Positions 26,611 to 34,807 of a DNA stretch of 64,000 bases are shown here, piece by piece (within the stretch, counting starts at the first letter, position 1; the number at the start of each line of letters is the position of its first letter). The stretch comes from CALVGQ01 sp964370435 (lineage in GTDB: Bacteria > Bacillota_I > Bacilli_A > Erysipelotrichales > Erysipelotrichaceae). Below the pieces are notes generated by a model. That model was not told the DNA's origin and ran no database searches. It was given only the letters and a program-made list of their open reading frames with translations. The stretch spans positions 62,001-126,000 of the forward strand of contig CAYJJG010000003.1 of assembly GCA_964370435.1 (NCBI GenBank). Direction: 5' to 3'. A program made the translations under genes and the position numbers.

Positions 26611-28449
26611 CTATTTCTTTTCAATCCAAATAGGACTTGCCCAAGCATAATGATAGTTATTTAGTTTAACTCTAACATAATAATAATCTTGGTTATTCGC
26701 ATCATCTTCTAAACTATAATCTAGATAATTATCCATAATACCTATTCTTTTTAAGACTTTAGAGTTTTTTATAATTTCAACATATTTTATTGTTATTGGT
26801 GAAACCACTTTTAAATTTATTTTTATGCTTTCTTGTTTTACATTATTATTATCTTCTTCAATGTCGAACAAAACAACAGTTCTAGGATGTGTTGTTGCTA
26901 TAGTTCTTCTTTTTTTCATGCCAGCAAATATTGCATCTCTAGTTTTTTCATTAGCTAGCACGCCCGTTAAACCGGAATATCCTGGGTTACCATCGTGTCC
27001 ATCACTACTTGCCGTAAATCCCCATTGCTTACCGCTACTTAAAAATTCAGATACAGTATTCCCCTCGACATTTCTTCGCGCTTTTAATAACATTGGATGA
27101 TGTAAGCTTTCAAATCTACCCCATTGTCCACTAAAGATTTCACATAATACTTCTTTTTCACTTTCTTTTTCCCAGTTAGATAATTGAAATCCACCATGTT
27201 TTGCATCTTGTTGATCTGGTGTTCTTCTGCCATTACAATAACGATGAAAATGTGGTATTGAAATACTATCTACTTCACTAAAAACCTCCCACATATCATA
27301 CACTGTCTTAACTTTATTCATTGGATATTCTAAATCCTTAAGACCGTCTTTAAATATATGAACTGTATCCCCTCGTTTTTCATGTGTTTCAATACCACTA
27401 AAAGTTACAAATACACCTTCTTCATTATACTTTTCACACTCATCACCAATTTTTTTCCATGTAGCTTTATCAACATTAATCTTTCGATCATCTAATTCAA
27501 AAGTTTGTTCACAAAGAGCTACATAGTCTAAACATGCAGTTTCTTTTGCATAAGTATAAGCTTCATACGGTGTAGCACCACAGTCATTATCACGTATATT
27601 GGGTGATAAATTAGAGTGACAATGCGTATCTCCCCAATATAACTTGATATCAGAGTCATGACAAATAATCCCTGATCCCTCTACTTCTAAATCACTATTT
27701 TTAACATTTAAAATATAAAAACCATGATTTTCAATTTTAAATGCTGAATTTACAACTTTTTCTTCCTTTGTCTTCAAATTAATTAGCACGACTTCAAATA
27801 ATTTATCATGCTCTTTTATAACATTATTAAATCGATCTAACACAAATACTTTGTATGATATATCATCATTAGTATTTACTAAATTAGGTGAAACAACTTT
27901 AATTTTTTTAGCAGCAGCTGGAATAATTTTTATTTTTGGAAAAACTTCTATTTTTTTATAGTTACCGCTATGTTCTTCATCAATATAGACTTGATATACT
28001 AAACAGCTATCTGATTTAATTGCAAATTGTGTAACAATCGTAGGTTTACACTCACCATTAATCCATGGTCGATCAATACCACCAAATTTGATATGAATCT
28101 CTTCATCTTTTTTTAATCCATTCTCAAAATAAACAATAGCAACTCTTGAACTATCATTCCATTTATTGATGTGCACAAATTCTGTCGGTACTTTTTCAAT
28201 TTTTACATCTACCTTGGTTGTATCTTCTTCTCCGTAAGCATAAATGTAATTCGGCTTCCAATAATCATAGCATTGTAAATATTCCTCACTATTTTGATGT
28301 TGATACGCTGGGACAATAATTTTAAGACTTGCATTTTCTTTTAAATCTTTACTAGGCTTAAAACTTATCTTCCATTCAATTTCACTACATACAACAAGTT
28401 CTGTTGGACAATCAACATTAAAAATACCATGTTCATTTATATATTCCAT
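26611..28449 (-). CDS. DUF3604 / PHP-like phosphoesterase-type protein
   Basis: 612 residues from ATG 28449 (site GAGAGGAGC, 8 nt). The first half is beta-rich. From about residue 285 there is a PHP-like metal domain: YWGDTHCHSNLS (HxH), LDYVALCEQ, FSGIETHEKRGDTVHIF, SIPHFHRYCNGRR and TASSDGHDGNPG. This His/Asp pattern matches DUF3604. No signal peptide is visible. It lies between nanE and the sulfatase, so it probably acts on the same sugar, but its reaction is unknown to me. Confidence 0.75.
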   Translation of the reverse strand: MEYINEHGIFNVDCPTELVVCSEIEWKISFKPSKDLKENASLKIIVPAYQHQNSEEYLQCYDYWKPNYIYAYGEEDTTKVDVKIEKVPTEFVHINKWNDSSRVAIVYFENGLKKDEEIHIKFGGIDRPWINGECKPTIVTQFAIKSDSCLVYQVYIDEEHSGNYKKIEVFPKIKIIPAAAKKIKVVSPNLVNTNDDISYKVFVLDRFNNVIKEHDKLFEVVLINLKTKEEKVVNSAFKIENHGFYILNVKNSDLEVEGSGIICHDSDIKLYWGDTHCHSNLSPNIRDNDCGATPYEAYTYAKETACLDYVALCEQTFELDDRKINVDKATWKKIGDECEKYNEEGVFVTFSGIETHEKRGDTVHIFKDGLKDLEYPMNKVKTVYDMWEVFSEVDSISIPHFHRYCNGRRTPDQQDAKHGGFQLSNWEKESEKEVLCEIFSGQWGRFESLHHPMLLKARRNVEGNTVSEFLSSGKQWGFTASSDGHDGNPGYSGLTGVLANEKTRDAIFAGMKKRRTIATTHPRTVVLFDIEEDNNNVKQESIKINLKVVSPITIKYVEIIKNSKVLKRIGIMDNYLDYSLEDDANNQDYYYVRVKLNNYHYAWASPIWIEKK

Positions 28450-28483
28450 ATCTATATGCTCCTCTCTGCGACCTAATAGCAAA

Positions 28484-29206
28484 CTAGTATATTAAGCTTC
28501 TTTTCTTATCAAAGCCTTTAATGTGATCATTAAATCTTTGGGCAATCAAATGAGGTCGTGTTATGGCGCTTCCAACAATAACCGCATGTGCACCATAGTG
28601 AAGTGCTCTAATTGCATCATCTGGTGTCCATATCTTGCCTTCCATCATAACAAAACCTAAATCCTTACATTCTCTACACATTTCTGAAAACATCTGCCAA
28701 TCTGGTAAGTCGGTAGATTTAGCATCCTTTTTAAATCTGTAGAATGTCGGAGCTACGATATCAGCACCAAGCTTTAGTGATTCGACTGCATCTTTGGCAT
28801 CTCTAACATCTGCGAATATTAATACTTCAGGAAATTCTTTCTTTATTTCATTTATTATTAAATTTGCTTTTTTATCATCAATTAATCTATCCGTACCATC
28901 GATCGCAACAATCTCGGCACCAGCTTTAATTACTTCTCTTACTTCGTTCATTGAGGGTGTCATAAAAACTTCAGTATCTTCTCTATGCACTTTAACCAAA
29001 CCAATAATAGGTAAATCTGTTATTTCTCTTACCTTTTTTATATTTTCTATTCCATTAATTCTCAGTCCCACAGCACCACCCCATATAGCAGCTTTAGCCA
29101 TAAGAACGATCATGTCTTCGCTATAGCAAGGTGCATGTTTTTCCATTTGACAGCTTATTACTAAACCACCTTTTAGACTTTCTAATATTTCTAATTTATT
29201 TTTCAT
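28484..29206 (-). CDS. nanE: N-acetylmannosamine-6-phosphate 2-epimerase
   Basis: TIM-barrel epimerase converting ManNAc-6-P to GlcNAc-6-P. The 240 residues show GGLVISCQ, WGGAVGLRINGIENI, LPIIGLVKVHRED, EIVAIDGTDRL, FADVRDAKDA and HAVIVGSAITRP, all family features. It overlaps the YcxB-like gene by 4 bp. Together with the PTS it implies that the imported sugar ends up as an N-acetylhexosamine 6-phosphate. The rest of the sialic acid pathway (nanA, nanK) is not here. Confidence 0.93.
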   Translation of the reverse strand: MKNKLEILESLKGGLVISCQMEKHAPCYSEDMIVLMAKAAIWGGAVGLRINGIENIKKVREITDLPIIGLVKVHREDTEVFMTPSMNEVREVIKAGAEIVAIDGTDRLIDDKKANLIINEIKKEFPEVLIFADVRDAKDAVESLKLGADIVAPTFYRFKKDAKSTDLPDWQMFSEMCRECKDLGFVMMEGKIWTPDDAIRALHYGAHAVIVGSAITRPHLIAQRFNDHIKGFDKKRSLIY

Positions 29207-29694
29207 ATTTTGTATGCCTCCAATAGCTTTAAAAATAGCTCCATATCCTCAACTGCTGATACTGGGATTATTAAAGTGTTAACCACTTCTTGATGTCTAT
29301 AAAATACTAAACAGCAATTTTTTGTAAATCCAACATTCATCACCTCTTTAAATAAAATCTTTGTGTCTGGCTTTACAAAGAATCCTAGTTTATCCAATTC
29401 TACATTCATCTCTTTATAATCAAGAGTCAACTTATTTACTTTTTCATTAGCCTTATCCAGCACCATTTTCCAGTATAATTTTGGAAAAATGAAAAATAAA
29501 AGCACTAAACAAATCAATACAGCAATTAAACTTATCATTGACAAATCAAATAAAATTAGACATAGAATTATAGTGATCGATGCGATACCAACCATTAATG
29601 TAACCATTTTCTTTTGAATTTTAGCGTCATGCACCGCTAAATATCCATAGTACTCTTGTAACAGAGCTTTATCTAAATTATATTTTAGTTCCAT
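29203..29694 (-). CDS. YcxB-like membrane protein of unknown function
   Basis: 163 residues from ATG 29694; a TTG-started frame to 29712 runs into the terminator stem and is unlikely. No strong ribosome binding site is seen. Two adjacent membrane helices (about residues 32-75) precede a soluble C-terminal part resembling YcxB-like domains. It is inserted between the PTS genes and nanE and has no evident metabolic role. Confidence 0.55.
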   Translation of the reverse strand: MELKYNLDKALLQEYYGYLAVHDAKIQKKMVTLMVGIASITIILCLILFDLSMISLIAVLICLVLLFFIFPKLYWKMVLDKANEKVNKLTLDYKEMNVELDKLGFFVKPDTKILFKEVMNVGFTKNCCLVFYRHQEVVNTLIIPVSAVEDMELFLKLLEAYKI

Positions 29695-29700
29695 AGTTTT

Positions 29701-29733
29701 AAAAAAGGTCAAAGCAATTACTTTGACCTTTTT
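29701..29733 (-). terminator. Hairpin between PTS genes and the enzyme genes
   Basis: AAAAAGGTCAAAG (29702-29714) and CTTTGACCTTTTT (29721-29733) form a perfect 13-bp stem followed by six Ts on the minus strand, 5 bp after the IID stop. It should end or reduce transcription into the YcxB-nanE-DUF3604-sulfatase part. Confidence 0.8.
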
Positions 29734-29738
29734 ATATG

Positions 29739-30566
29739 TTAAGCTAAAATTGTAGTAAAGAATCCAATAATTGAAATTACTAGCATGAGTAACATCAGTT
29801 TATTTACACTTACACGTTTTTTAGCAATTAGCCAATAAGTAACTAAAGCCATAACTAACACTAGCAACTCTGGTTGAATTTTTGTAATAATTGAGTTAAC
29901 ATCTACCACTAATTCACCAGAAGTAAATTTTAAACCTGTATTAATATTACAAGTTGATGCAGTAACAGCACCAATTACGGTTAATCCAACAATATTTGCA
30001 GCACTAATAATTTTATCTTTAATTCCACTTGCAAGGATTTCTTGAACTCCATTAACACCGATTTTATAAGCGTTATAGAATAAGAACCAACTTACAGTAG
30101 GTACAATGGCCATATATAATGCTACATATAATAATGGTCCTACAATACTACCTGACTCACTTGAAATACCGATACCAATTGATAAGATAATTGGTATTAA
30201 AGTTGATTGGAATAAAGAATCAAAGATACCAGCTCCAGGGCCCATTAATGCAGTTTTAATACTACTTGAAAGCTCTGCAGGTACTTCTGAATTAAGGGCT
30301 TTTTGTTCTTCAACAGCAAGTGCAATTCCTAAGATACATCCACCCCAAGTAGGTTCTGTATTAAAGAATTCCATATGTCTTTCCATCAAATCTTTTTGTT
30401 CATCTTTTTGATTAGGATATAATTTATCTTTAACTGTCCACATACAACGCACTACAGCAGGTGCTTGCATACGCTCCATGTTTTGTGTAGATAGATTAAA
30501 CCAAATCCAGTTTATCCAAAACTTTTGAACATCTTTTTTTGTTAACAATGCTTTATTTTCTGACAT
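29739..30566 (-). CDS. PTS mannose/fructose/sorbose-family subunit IID
   Basis: Membrane subunit IID (275 residues), partner of IIC in a mannose-family PTS permease. The soluble N-terminal region with WFNLSTQNMERMQAPAVV and EFFNTEPTWGGCILGI, then MGPGAGIFDSLFQ, matches the family. The C-terminal third is hydrophobic. The start overlaps the IIC stop by one base (TAATG). The true substrate is probably an amino sugar, given nanE. Confidence 0.92.
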   Translation of the reverse strand: MSENKALLTKKDVQKFWINWIWFNLSTQNMERMQAPAVVRCMWTVKDKLYPNQKDEQKDLMERHMEFFNTEPTWGGCILGIALAVEEQKALNSEVPAELSSSIKTALMGPGAGIFDSLFQSTLIPIILSIGIGISSESGSIVGPLLYVALYMAIVPTVSWFLFYNAYKIGVNGVQEILASGIKDKIISAANIVGLTVIGAVTASTCNINTGLKFTSGELVVDVNSIITKIQPELLVLVMALVTYWLIAKKRVSVNKLMLLMLVISIIGFFTTILA

Positions 30567-31327
30567 TATGCGTTACCTCCTACTGTTTTACCATATCTGA
30601 AGTCTACAAGTGCAAATACAATCGCAACTACTAAGATTGATACAACACTTACTTGGAAGTTCGTGAATAGAATGAAACCAAATACAAAATAAATTAATTC
30701 GAAACTACGCTTTACACTAGCTTTTAAGATAATTGCAAACCCGATAAGTGGTAACATTCCACCGAAAATTGCAACAATCTGATTAATTTGTGGTGGAATT
30801 GCATTCATGAATTGTTGCATAAGCTCAGGGCCTAAGTAACATGCTAAGAATATTGGGAAAAATCTTCCAAGAAATAAGAATATATTACCTGTTATAGGTA
30901 CTCTTGCTGCTTTATCTAAATCCCCTTTATCTAGATGTTTTTCCATAACACGAATCCAATAAACATTTATAATTTTAACAAAGTTCCACATAAAGATACC
31001 AAGGGCACCTAATAATGCTGCAAGAACTAAACCTTCTTCAACCGATGCTCCTGATGCCATCGCAAGTGGAATACCGATATAGGCTGCAAAGTTGATGTCA
31101 CTTGCTGCTACCCCACCTACTGTAATTGTTCCTAAGTATAGTGAGTTAACTGCCGCTCCTAACATAACACCATAAGCAGCATCTCCTAAAATAATACCAA
31201 TTACTAAACCTGCTACAAGTGGACGTCCCACAGTCCACCAACCAAAATCACCAAGTGGGATTGCCCATCTGGCACCGCTATAACCAACAAAAGCGATTAA
31301 AGCAGCCTGTAATACATTAATCTCCAT
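30566..31327 (-). CDS. PTS mannose/fructose/sorbose-family subunit IIC
   Basis: Polytopic sugar channel (253 residues) of the same permease, with about seven membrane segments. Family hallmarks include GARWAIPLGDFGWWTVGRPL, GAAVNSLYLGTITVGG and the amphipathic segment near residue 130. Lies 24 bp after IIB. Confidence 0.92.
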   Translation of the reverse strand: MEINVLQAALIAFVGYSGARWAIPLGDFGWWTVGRPLVAGLVIGIILGDAAYGVMLGAAVNSLYLGTITVGGVAASDINFAAYIGIPLAMASGASVEEGLVLAALLGALGIFMWNFVKIINVYWIRVMEKHLDKGDLDKAARVPITGNIFLFLGRFFPIFLACYLGPELMQQFMNAIPPQINQIVAIFGGMLPLIGFAIILKASVKRSFELIYFVFGFILFTNFQVSVVSILVVAIVFALVDFRYGKTVGGNA

Positions 31328-31351
31328 AATACTCTCTCTCCTTTTTCTATT

Positions 31352-31834
31352 TTATAATTTTTTTTCTATGCTAGACCATTCAACAACAGTTCCATTAGCA
31401 CCTATTGAATTAAAGTAAACTCTTATTCCTTTATTGGTAAGTGATTTACATGCCTCAATATCTTGCTCAGCCAGTGTTGCATAATCAACGCATTTAATAC
31501 CTTTACTTGCCATTTGTGGACCTATATTTAAGTCCTTTGGTAAATTTGTAATTCTATCGTATAAAGTATCGTATACCCTTGGATGTTTCATTAATAACAG
31601 TGTAACCACATTACTTTCAATGGCTTCTTCTATAGGTTTAATTGCCTCCTCTATAGAATAAACATTAGCAGTTAATGTCGGTGGAACTGCTGTAGAAAAA
31701 ATTGATTTTAGCAATGGATTTGCTGCAGTCATATCATCAACAACAATAATATTTTTAATACTATAGTCACTCACAATAAACTGCATACATTGTCCATGAA
31801 TTAATCTTTCATCACATCTTACTAAACAAATCAT
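31352..31834 (-). CDS. PTS mannose/fructose/sorbose-family subunit IIB
   Basis: Cytoplasmic phosphocarrier of 160 residues. The phosphorylated histidine is His13 in RCDERLIHGQ, the mannose-family IIB motif. IIVVDDMTAANPLLKSI follows as in the family. It passes phosphate from IIA to the incoming sugar. Confidence 0.92.
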   Translation of the reverse strand: MICLVRCDERLIHGQCMQFIVSDYSIKNIIVVDDMTAANPLLKSIFSTAVPPTLTANVYSIEEAIKPIEEAIESNVVTLLLMKHPRVYDTLYDRITNLPKDLNIGPQMASKGIKCVDYATLAEQDIEACKSLTNKGIRVYFNSIGANGTVVEWSSIEKKL

Positions 31835-31857
31835 AGTTGGTTTTCCTTTCCTTTTAA

Positions 31858-32259
31858 TTATTTGAATACATCGCTTGAAGTAGTGTATGCTACATAGTCA
31901 TTTTTCGAGTTCATAACTTGATCAACTAAACTTTGTACCGTTGATCCTTCAATATTTCTCGAAATAACAAGTTCTAGCAGCATAGGAACTGACGCTCCAC
32001 ACAGCACTATATCACTAGTGTAAGCAATAGCCATTAGTGCTGCATTATATGGAGTAGCATTCATCAAGTCTACTACATAAATACAACCATCTTCTGAATT
32101 ACTCCCTGCTTCTTTCATTTGATTTCCAAGTTCCACTAAATCTGTAAAACCATCAAAATTAATTGCATGGAAATTCTCTTGTTTCCCACCAATCATTTCA
32201 ACTGCATTTTTACATCCTTCTGCAAAATTAGAATGAGTGCAAACTACAATTCCTACCAT
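31858..32259 (-). CDS. PTS mannose/fructose/sorbose-family subunit IIA
   Basis: First gene of the operon. ATG 32259 follows AAGGGGGTAATT and gives 133 residues beginning MVGIVVCTHSNFAEG, with the phospho-histidine His9. A longer frame to 32310 overlaps the promoter. The FTDLVEL and IYVVDLMNATPYNAAL segments fit the family. It accepts phosphate from HPr. Confidence 0.92.
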   Translation of the reverse strand: MVGIVVCTHSNFAEGCKNAVEMIGGKQENFHAINFDGFTDLVELGNQMKEAGSNSEDGCIYVVDLMNATPYNAALMAIAYTSDIVLCGASVPMLLELVISRNIEGSTVQSLVDQVMNSKNDYVAYTTSSDVFK

Positions 32260-32281
32260 AATTACCCCCTTTGATAAATTC

Positions 32282-32310
32282 ATTTTATTAAAGCTAAAAT
32301 AAGTTGTCAA
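32282..32310 (-). promoter_or_regulatory. Promoter of the PTS-nanE-sulfatase operon
   Basis: Minus strand: perfect -35 TTGACA (32305-32310), 17-bp spacer, -10 TAAAAT (32282-32287), about 25 bp before the IIA start. One of the best sigma-A matches in the window. Confidence 0.8.
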
Positions 32311-32316
32311 TACAAA

Positions 32317-32331
32317 TAATATGTTGTATTA
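32317..32331. promoter_or_regulatory. Likely GntR operator in the divergent region
   Basis: The palindrome TAATATGTTGTATTA (arms TAATA/TATTA) lies just upstream of the PTS -35 box and between the two divergent genes. Related half-sites (AATACA, TGTATTATT, AATAATACA) recur within 80 bp. Assignment to the neighbouring GntR protein is inference. Confidence 0.45.
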
Positions 32332-32408
32332 TATGTTATATAAAACATGTATTATTTTTCCTAAATTTGTTTTAAAAAAATAATACAAATGAATGAAATG
32401 AGGTAAAT

Positions 32409-33128
32409 ATGGATAACCAATATCAAAAAATCCCAAAATATCAAATCATCGAAAATGATATCATTGATAAAATTAACAATGGGTTTTATAACTTGAATGA
32501 GAGTTTACCAACAGAAAATGAATTATCAAAGATATATGAATGTTCAAGGGTTACTGTTAGACAAGCATTGAGTAACTTAGTTTATAAAGGATTTATAGTG
32601 AAGAATCAAGGTAGTGGATCTTTTGTTAATCAAGCTAAAACCTTACAAAGAACACCTTATTTAAAATCCTTTAGTGAAGATATGATTGAATTAGGCAAGA
32701 CTCCAAGCAGTGTTGTAAAAACTTTCAATATTACAAAAGCAGGAAAGACTATGGCTTCTACATTACAAATAAGTGAACATGATAGCATTTACTACATTGA
32801 GCGAACACGAATGGCAGATGGAATTCCTATGCTTTTTGAAAGAACATTTATGTCTGTTGATTTACACCCCGAAATGTCAATTCAAATATTAAGAGGTTCT
32901 AAATATAAATACGGTGATGAAAGAGGTTTATTCATTGACTATTCACATCAAAACATTGCACCTATATTCCCATCAGAATATATTGCTGATGAATTAGGGG
33001 TTTCAATAAAACAACCTATTTTAAGAATTTCTAATTATACCTATTTAAAAGACGGAAGAGTTTTTGATTACACAGAGCTTTATTTACAACCTGATTTATA
33101 TCAATTAAATATTATTAAAAAGAGATAA
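32409..33128 (+). CDS. GntR-family regulator with UTRA ligand domain
   Basis: 239 residues. The N-terminal winged helix (about 10-75) has LPTENELSKIYECSRVTVRQ and NLVYKGFIVKNQGSGSFV, typical of HutC/NagR-type GntR proteins. The UTRA domain (about 95-235) includes YYIERTRMADGIPM and FDYTELYLQPD. It diverges from the PTS operon and probably senses a phosphorylated amino sugar, as NagR does. The start follows AATGAGGTAAAT. Confidence 0.9.
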   Translation: MDNQYQKIPKYQIIENDIIDKINNGFYNLNESLPTENELSKIYECSRVTVRQALSNLVYKGFIVKNQGSGSFVNQAKTLQRTPYLKSFSEDMIELGKTPSSVVKTFNITKAGKTMASTLQISEHDSIYYIERTRMADGIPMLFERTFMSVDLHPEMSIQILRGSKYKYGDERGLFIDYSHQNIAPIFPSEYIADELGVSIKQPILRISNYTYLKDGRVFDYTELYLQPDLYQLNIIKKR

Positions 33129-33181
33129 CCACCTCTATTAAATTTTATAAACATCTATTTCTATATAATGTATAAACTAAT

Positions 33182-33235
33182 AAAAAACTGGAAGATAGAA
33201 AATTCAATGAATTTAATATATTCCAGTTTTATTTG
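33182..33235 (+). terminator. Terminator of the gntR gene
   Basis: AAAACTGGAA (33184-33193) pairs with TTCCAGTTTT (33221-33230), with an inner ATTC/GAAT arm. It lies about 55 bp after the stop. Confidence 0.75.
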
Positions 33236-33339
33236 TACTTATCACTTATAACAAAGAATCATTTATACATGTTAACTACAAAATAATTTTTACTGCTTTG
33301 ATAAACTGCTAAAAGATTCCTGTTTATAAATTATTTTAC

Positions 33340-33864
33340 TTATGCAGTTTCAATACAACCATATCCACCATCATTGCGCTTATAGACAACAGAAGCTCTC
33401 TCTGTTTCTTCATCTGTAAAGATAAAGAAACTATGATTTAACATTTCCATTCTCATAATAGCTTCTTCCAAATCCATCATTTCTGCAACAACAGTTTTTG
33501 TCCTTACAACAATGTCACTTTCATTAACTACATCATCTTCTTCAACAAAAGCCATCGCTAATTTTTCTTTATGTCTTTTAGAAAGTCTAGTCTTTTGACG
33601 GCGTATCTGATCTTCTAATTTATCAATAACTAAATCTACCGCTGCATATAAATCATCGTGTATTACCTCAGCTCTTAAAATAGCTAATTTAGTAGGTATC
33701 GTTACCTCAATCTTTTGTTTATTAGGATATACTCTAACTACTACACGTGCCGTAGTATCTTCATCTATCAAGAAATATTTAATTAAAAAATTTAGTTTTT
33801 CTTCAATCTTACTTCTCATACCTTCAGTTACTGTAATATTTTTTCCGATTACTTCAATTTTCAT
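33340..33864 (-). CDS. hpf: Ribosome hibernation promoting factor, long form
   Basis: Dimerises 70S ribosomes to inactive 100S in stationary phase. The 174 residues contain the N-terminal RaiA-like domain (MKIEVIGKNITVTEGMRSKIEEKL, then DLYAAVDLVIDKLEDQI), a linker, and the C-terminal dimerisation domain (MDLEEAIMRMEMLNHSFFIF, VYKRNDGGYGCI), so it is the long form. AGGAGGATT precedes ATG. Confidence 0.95.
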   Translation of the reverse strand: MKIEVIGKNITVTEGMRSKIEEKLNFLIKYFLIDEDTTARVVVRVYPNKQKIEVTIPTKLAILRAEVIHDDLYAAVDLVIDKLEDQIRRQKTRLSKRHKEKLAMAFVEEDDVVNESDIVVRTKTVVAEMMDLEEAIMRMEMLNHSFFIFTDEETERASVVYKRNDGGYGCIETA

Positions 33865-33891
33865 AGTTGAATCCTCCTGTATTATAGTATA

Positions 33892-33920
33892 ATTATAAGA
33901 AATATTTCTGTATTTGTTAA
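33892..33920 (-). promoter_or_regulatory. Promoter of hpf
   Basis: Minus strand TTAACA (33915-33920), 17-bp spacer, perfect TATAAT (33892-33897), about 28 bp before the hpf ATG. Confidence 0.7.
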
Positions 33921-34114
33921 TGCTTTAAATCCATATCTATCTATGCTATAATTATTTTATATGGGATATTAAAGTAATAATTATTAGAAGTATTTATATT
34001 TTTTTTAGATAAATCACTACACTGTATTTCACCTCTTTTTTCATATTCATAACTAATGTGAAAATAAATATAAACTAAAAGAGGTTGTAACGGATAAGGA
34101 ATAGCCTTAAAAAC

Positions 34115-34163
34115 AAAAAAGCCAGTAAATCCTTTAGAAATAAAGAATCAAGCTGGCTTTTTT
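34115..34163 (+). terminator. Leader hairpin inside the IS remnant
   Basis: AAAAAAGCCAG (34115-34125) and CTGGCTTTTTT (34153-34163) form a perfect 11-bp stem ending in Ts, before the transposase frame. Such hairpins shield IS elements from outside transcription. Confidence 0.65.
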
Positions 34164-34185
34164 GGTATATTTAGGATAGGAAAAT

Positions 34186-34482
34186 TTGAACGGTTTTCAT
34201 CCTATTTACATAAGTAATTATACAACATGCCCATTAAGTTTGCCAATGGATTTATCCATAAAAATAGATAAATCTAATGAGGCAGTCTCCTTTGCCGAAG
34301 TTATGAAAGAAATGAATTTAAGAAAATATTTTAAAACAGTAAGCAGAGGAAATAGAGGATATAACAAAGAGGCAATGTTGAAGGTGCTATTATTTGCGTT
34401 TTCACTAAGAATAAGATCCTTAAGAGAAATAGAATCGTTATATCAAAAAGAAAGCTGTAAGATTAACTTTCTTAAAATTTAA
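34186..34482 (+). pseudogene. Truncated IS1182-type transposase, N-terminal part
   Basis: 98 codons matching the N-terminal DUF772-like region of IS1182-family transposases: FAEVMKEMNLRKYFKTV, RGNRGYNKEAMLKVLLFAF and RIRSLREIESLYQKES. It then runs into the IS end and stops. The DDE catalytic domain is absent. It opens with TTG or an internal ATG. Confidence 0.78.
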
Positions 34483-34491
34483 TCTTACAGC
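34443..34491 (-). terminator. IS-end hairpin acting as ula operon terminator
   Basis: GCTGTAAGATTAA (34454-34466) and TTAATCTTACAGC (34479-34491) are a perfect 13-bp inverted repeat. On the minus strand it is followed by TTTCTTTTT and lies 23 bp after the ulaB stop, so it has all the features of a terminator although its sequence belongs to the IS remnant. Confidence 0.7.
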
Positions 34492-34513
34492 CTCTTTATT
34501 TTCGATCATTTAA

Positions 34514-34804
34514 TTATTGAACATATCCTGCTTCAGTTAAATGCTTAATAATTTCAGGTTCAGACATTGGATTTTGAAGTCCAATTACTTTAGTTCCCGT
34601 AGCTTTAACACTTTCAAATGATTTTACAAAATTAAGCGTAGTCATAACTACATCGTAATTTCTAGCACTTGATTTACCTTCAGAAATTGGTGCATGGCTA
34701 ACTTTAGCTTCAAGTCCTATTTTTTTACAGGCACGTTCAACATTTAATTTAATTAACATACTAGTTCCAGAACCACTAGCACAACAAATTAATATTTTAA
34801 CCAT
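34514..34804 (-). CDS. ulaB: PTS L-ascorbate-type subunit IIB
   Basis: 96-residue phosphocarrier with the Cys-loop CCASGSGTSML (phosphorylated Cys8 most likely) and fold of SgaB/UlaB. It follows ulaA by 3 bp and is the last gene of the first ula block. Confidence 0.88.
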   Translation of the reverse strand: MVKILICCASGSGTSMLIKLNVERACKKIGLEAKVSHAPISEGKSSARNYDVVMTTLNFVKSFESVKATGTKVIGLQNPMSEPEIIKHLTEAGYVQ

Positions 34805-34807
34805 GTT

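Larger units (their letters stand above)
34077..34497 (+). mobile_element. Internally deleted IS (MITE-like) with degenerate IS1182-type transposase start
   Basis: The ends carry similar terminal inverted repeats: AAAAGAGGTTGTAA at the left (34077-34090) and, read inward on the other strand, TAAAGAGGCTGTAA at the right (34485-34498). Between them lie a leader terminator hairpin (34115-34163) and only the first 98 codons of a transposase, about 420 bp in all. The transposase body is missing, so it can move only if a full copy elsewhere supplies the enzyme. I could not identify a target-site duplication. Confidence 0.7.

Noticed and set aside
28484..29206. Full sialic acid (nan) operon
   Set aside because: Only nanE is present; there is no nanA lyase, nanK kinase or sialic acid transporter, so sialate use cannot be claimed.
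32281..32408. Short CRISPR-like or satellite repeat in A+T-rich DNA
   Set aside because: The similar TATTA/TAATA words are irregular in spacing and better explained as operator half-sites.
33921..34076. Gene or TSD left of the IS remnant
   Set aside because: No supported frame, and I could not match a duplicated target of fixed length on the two sides of the element.
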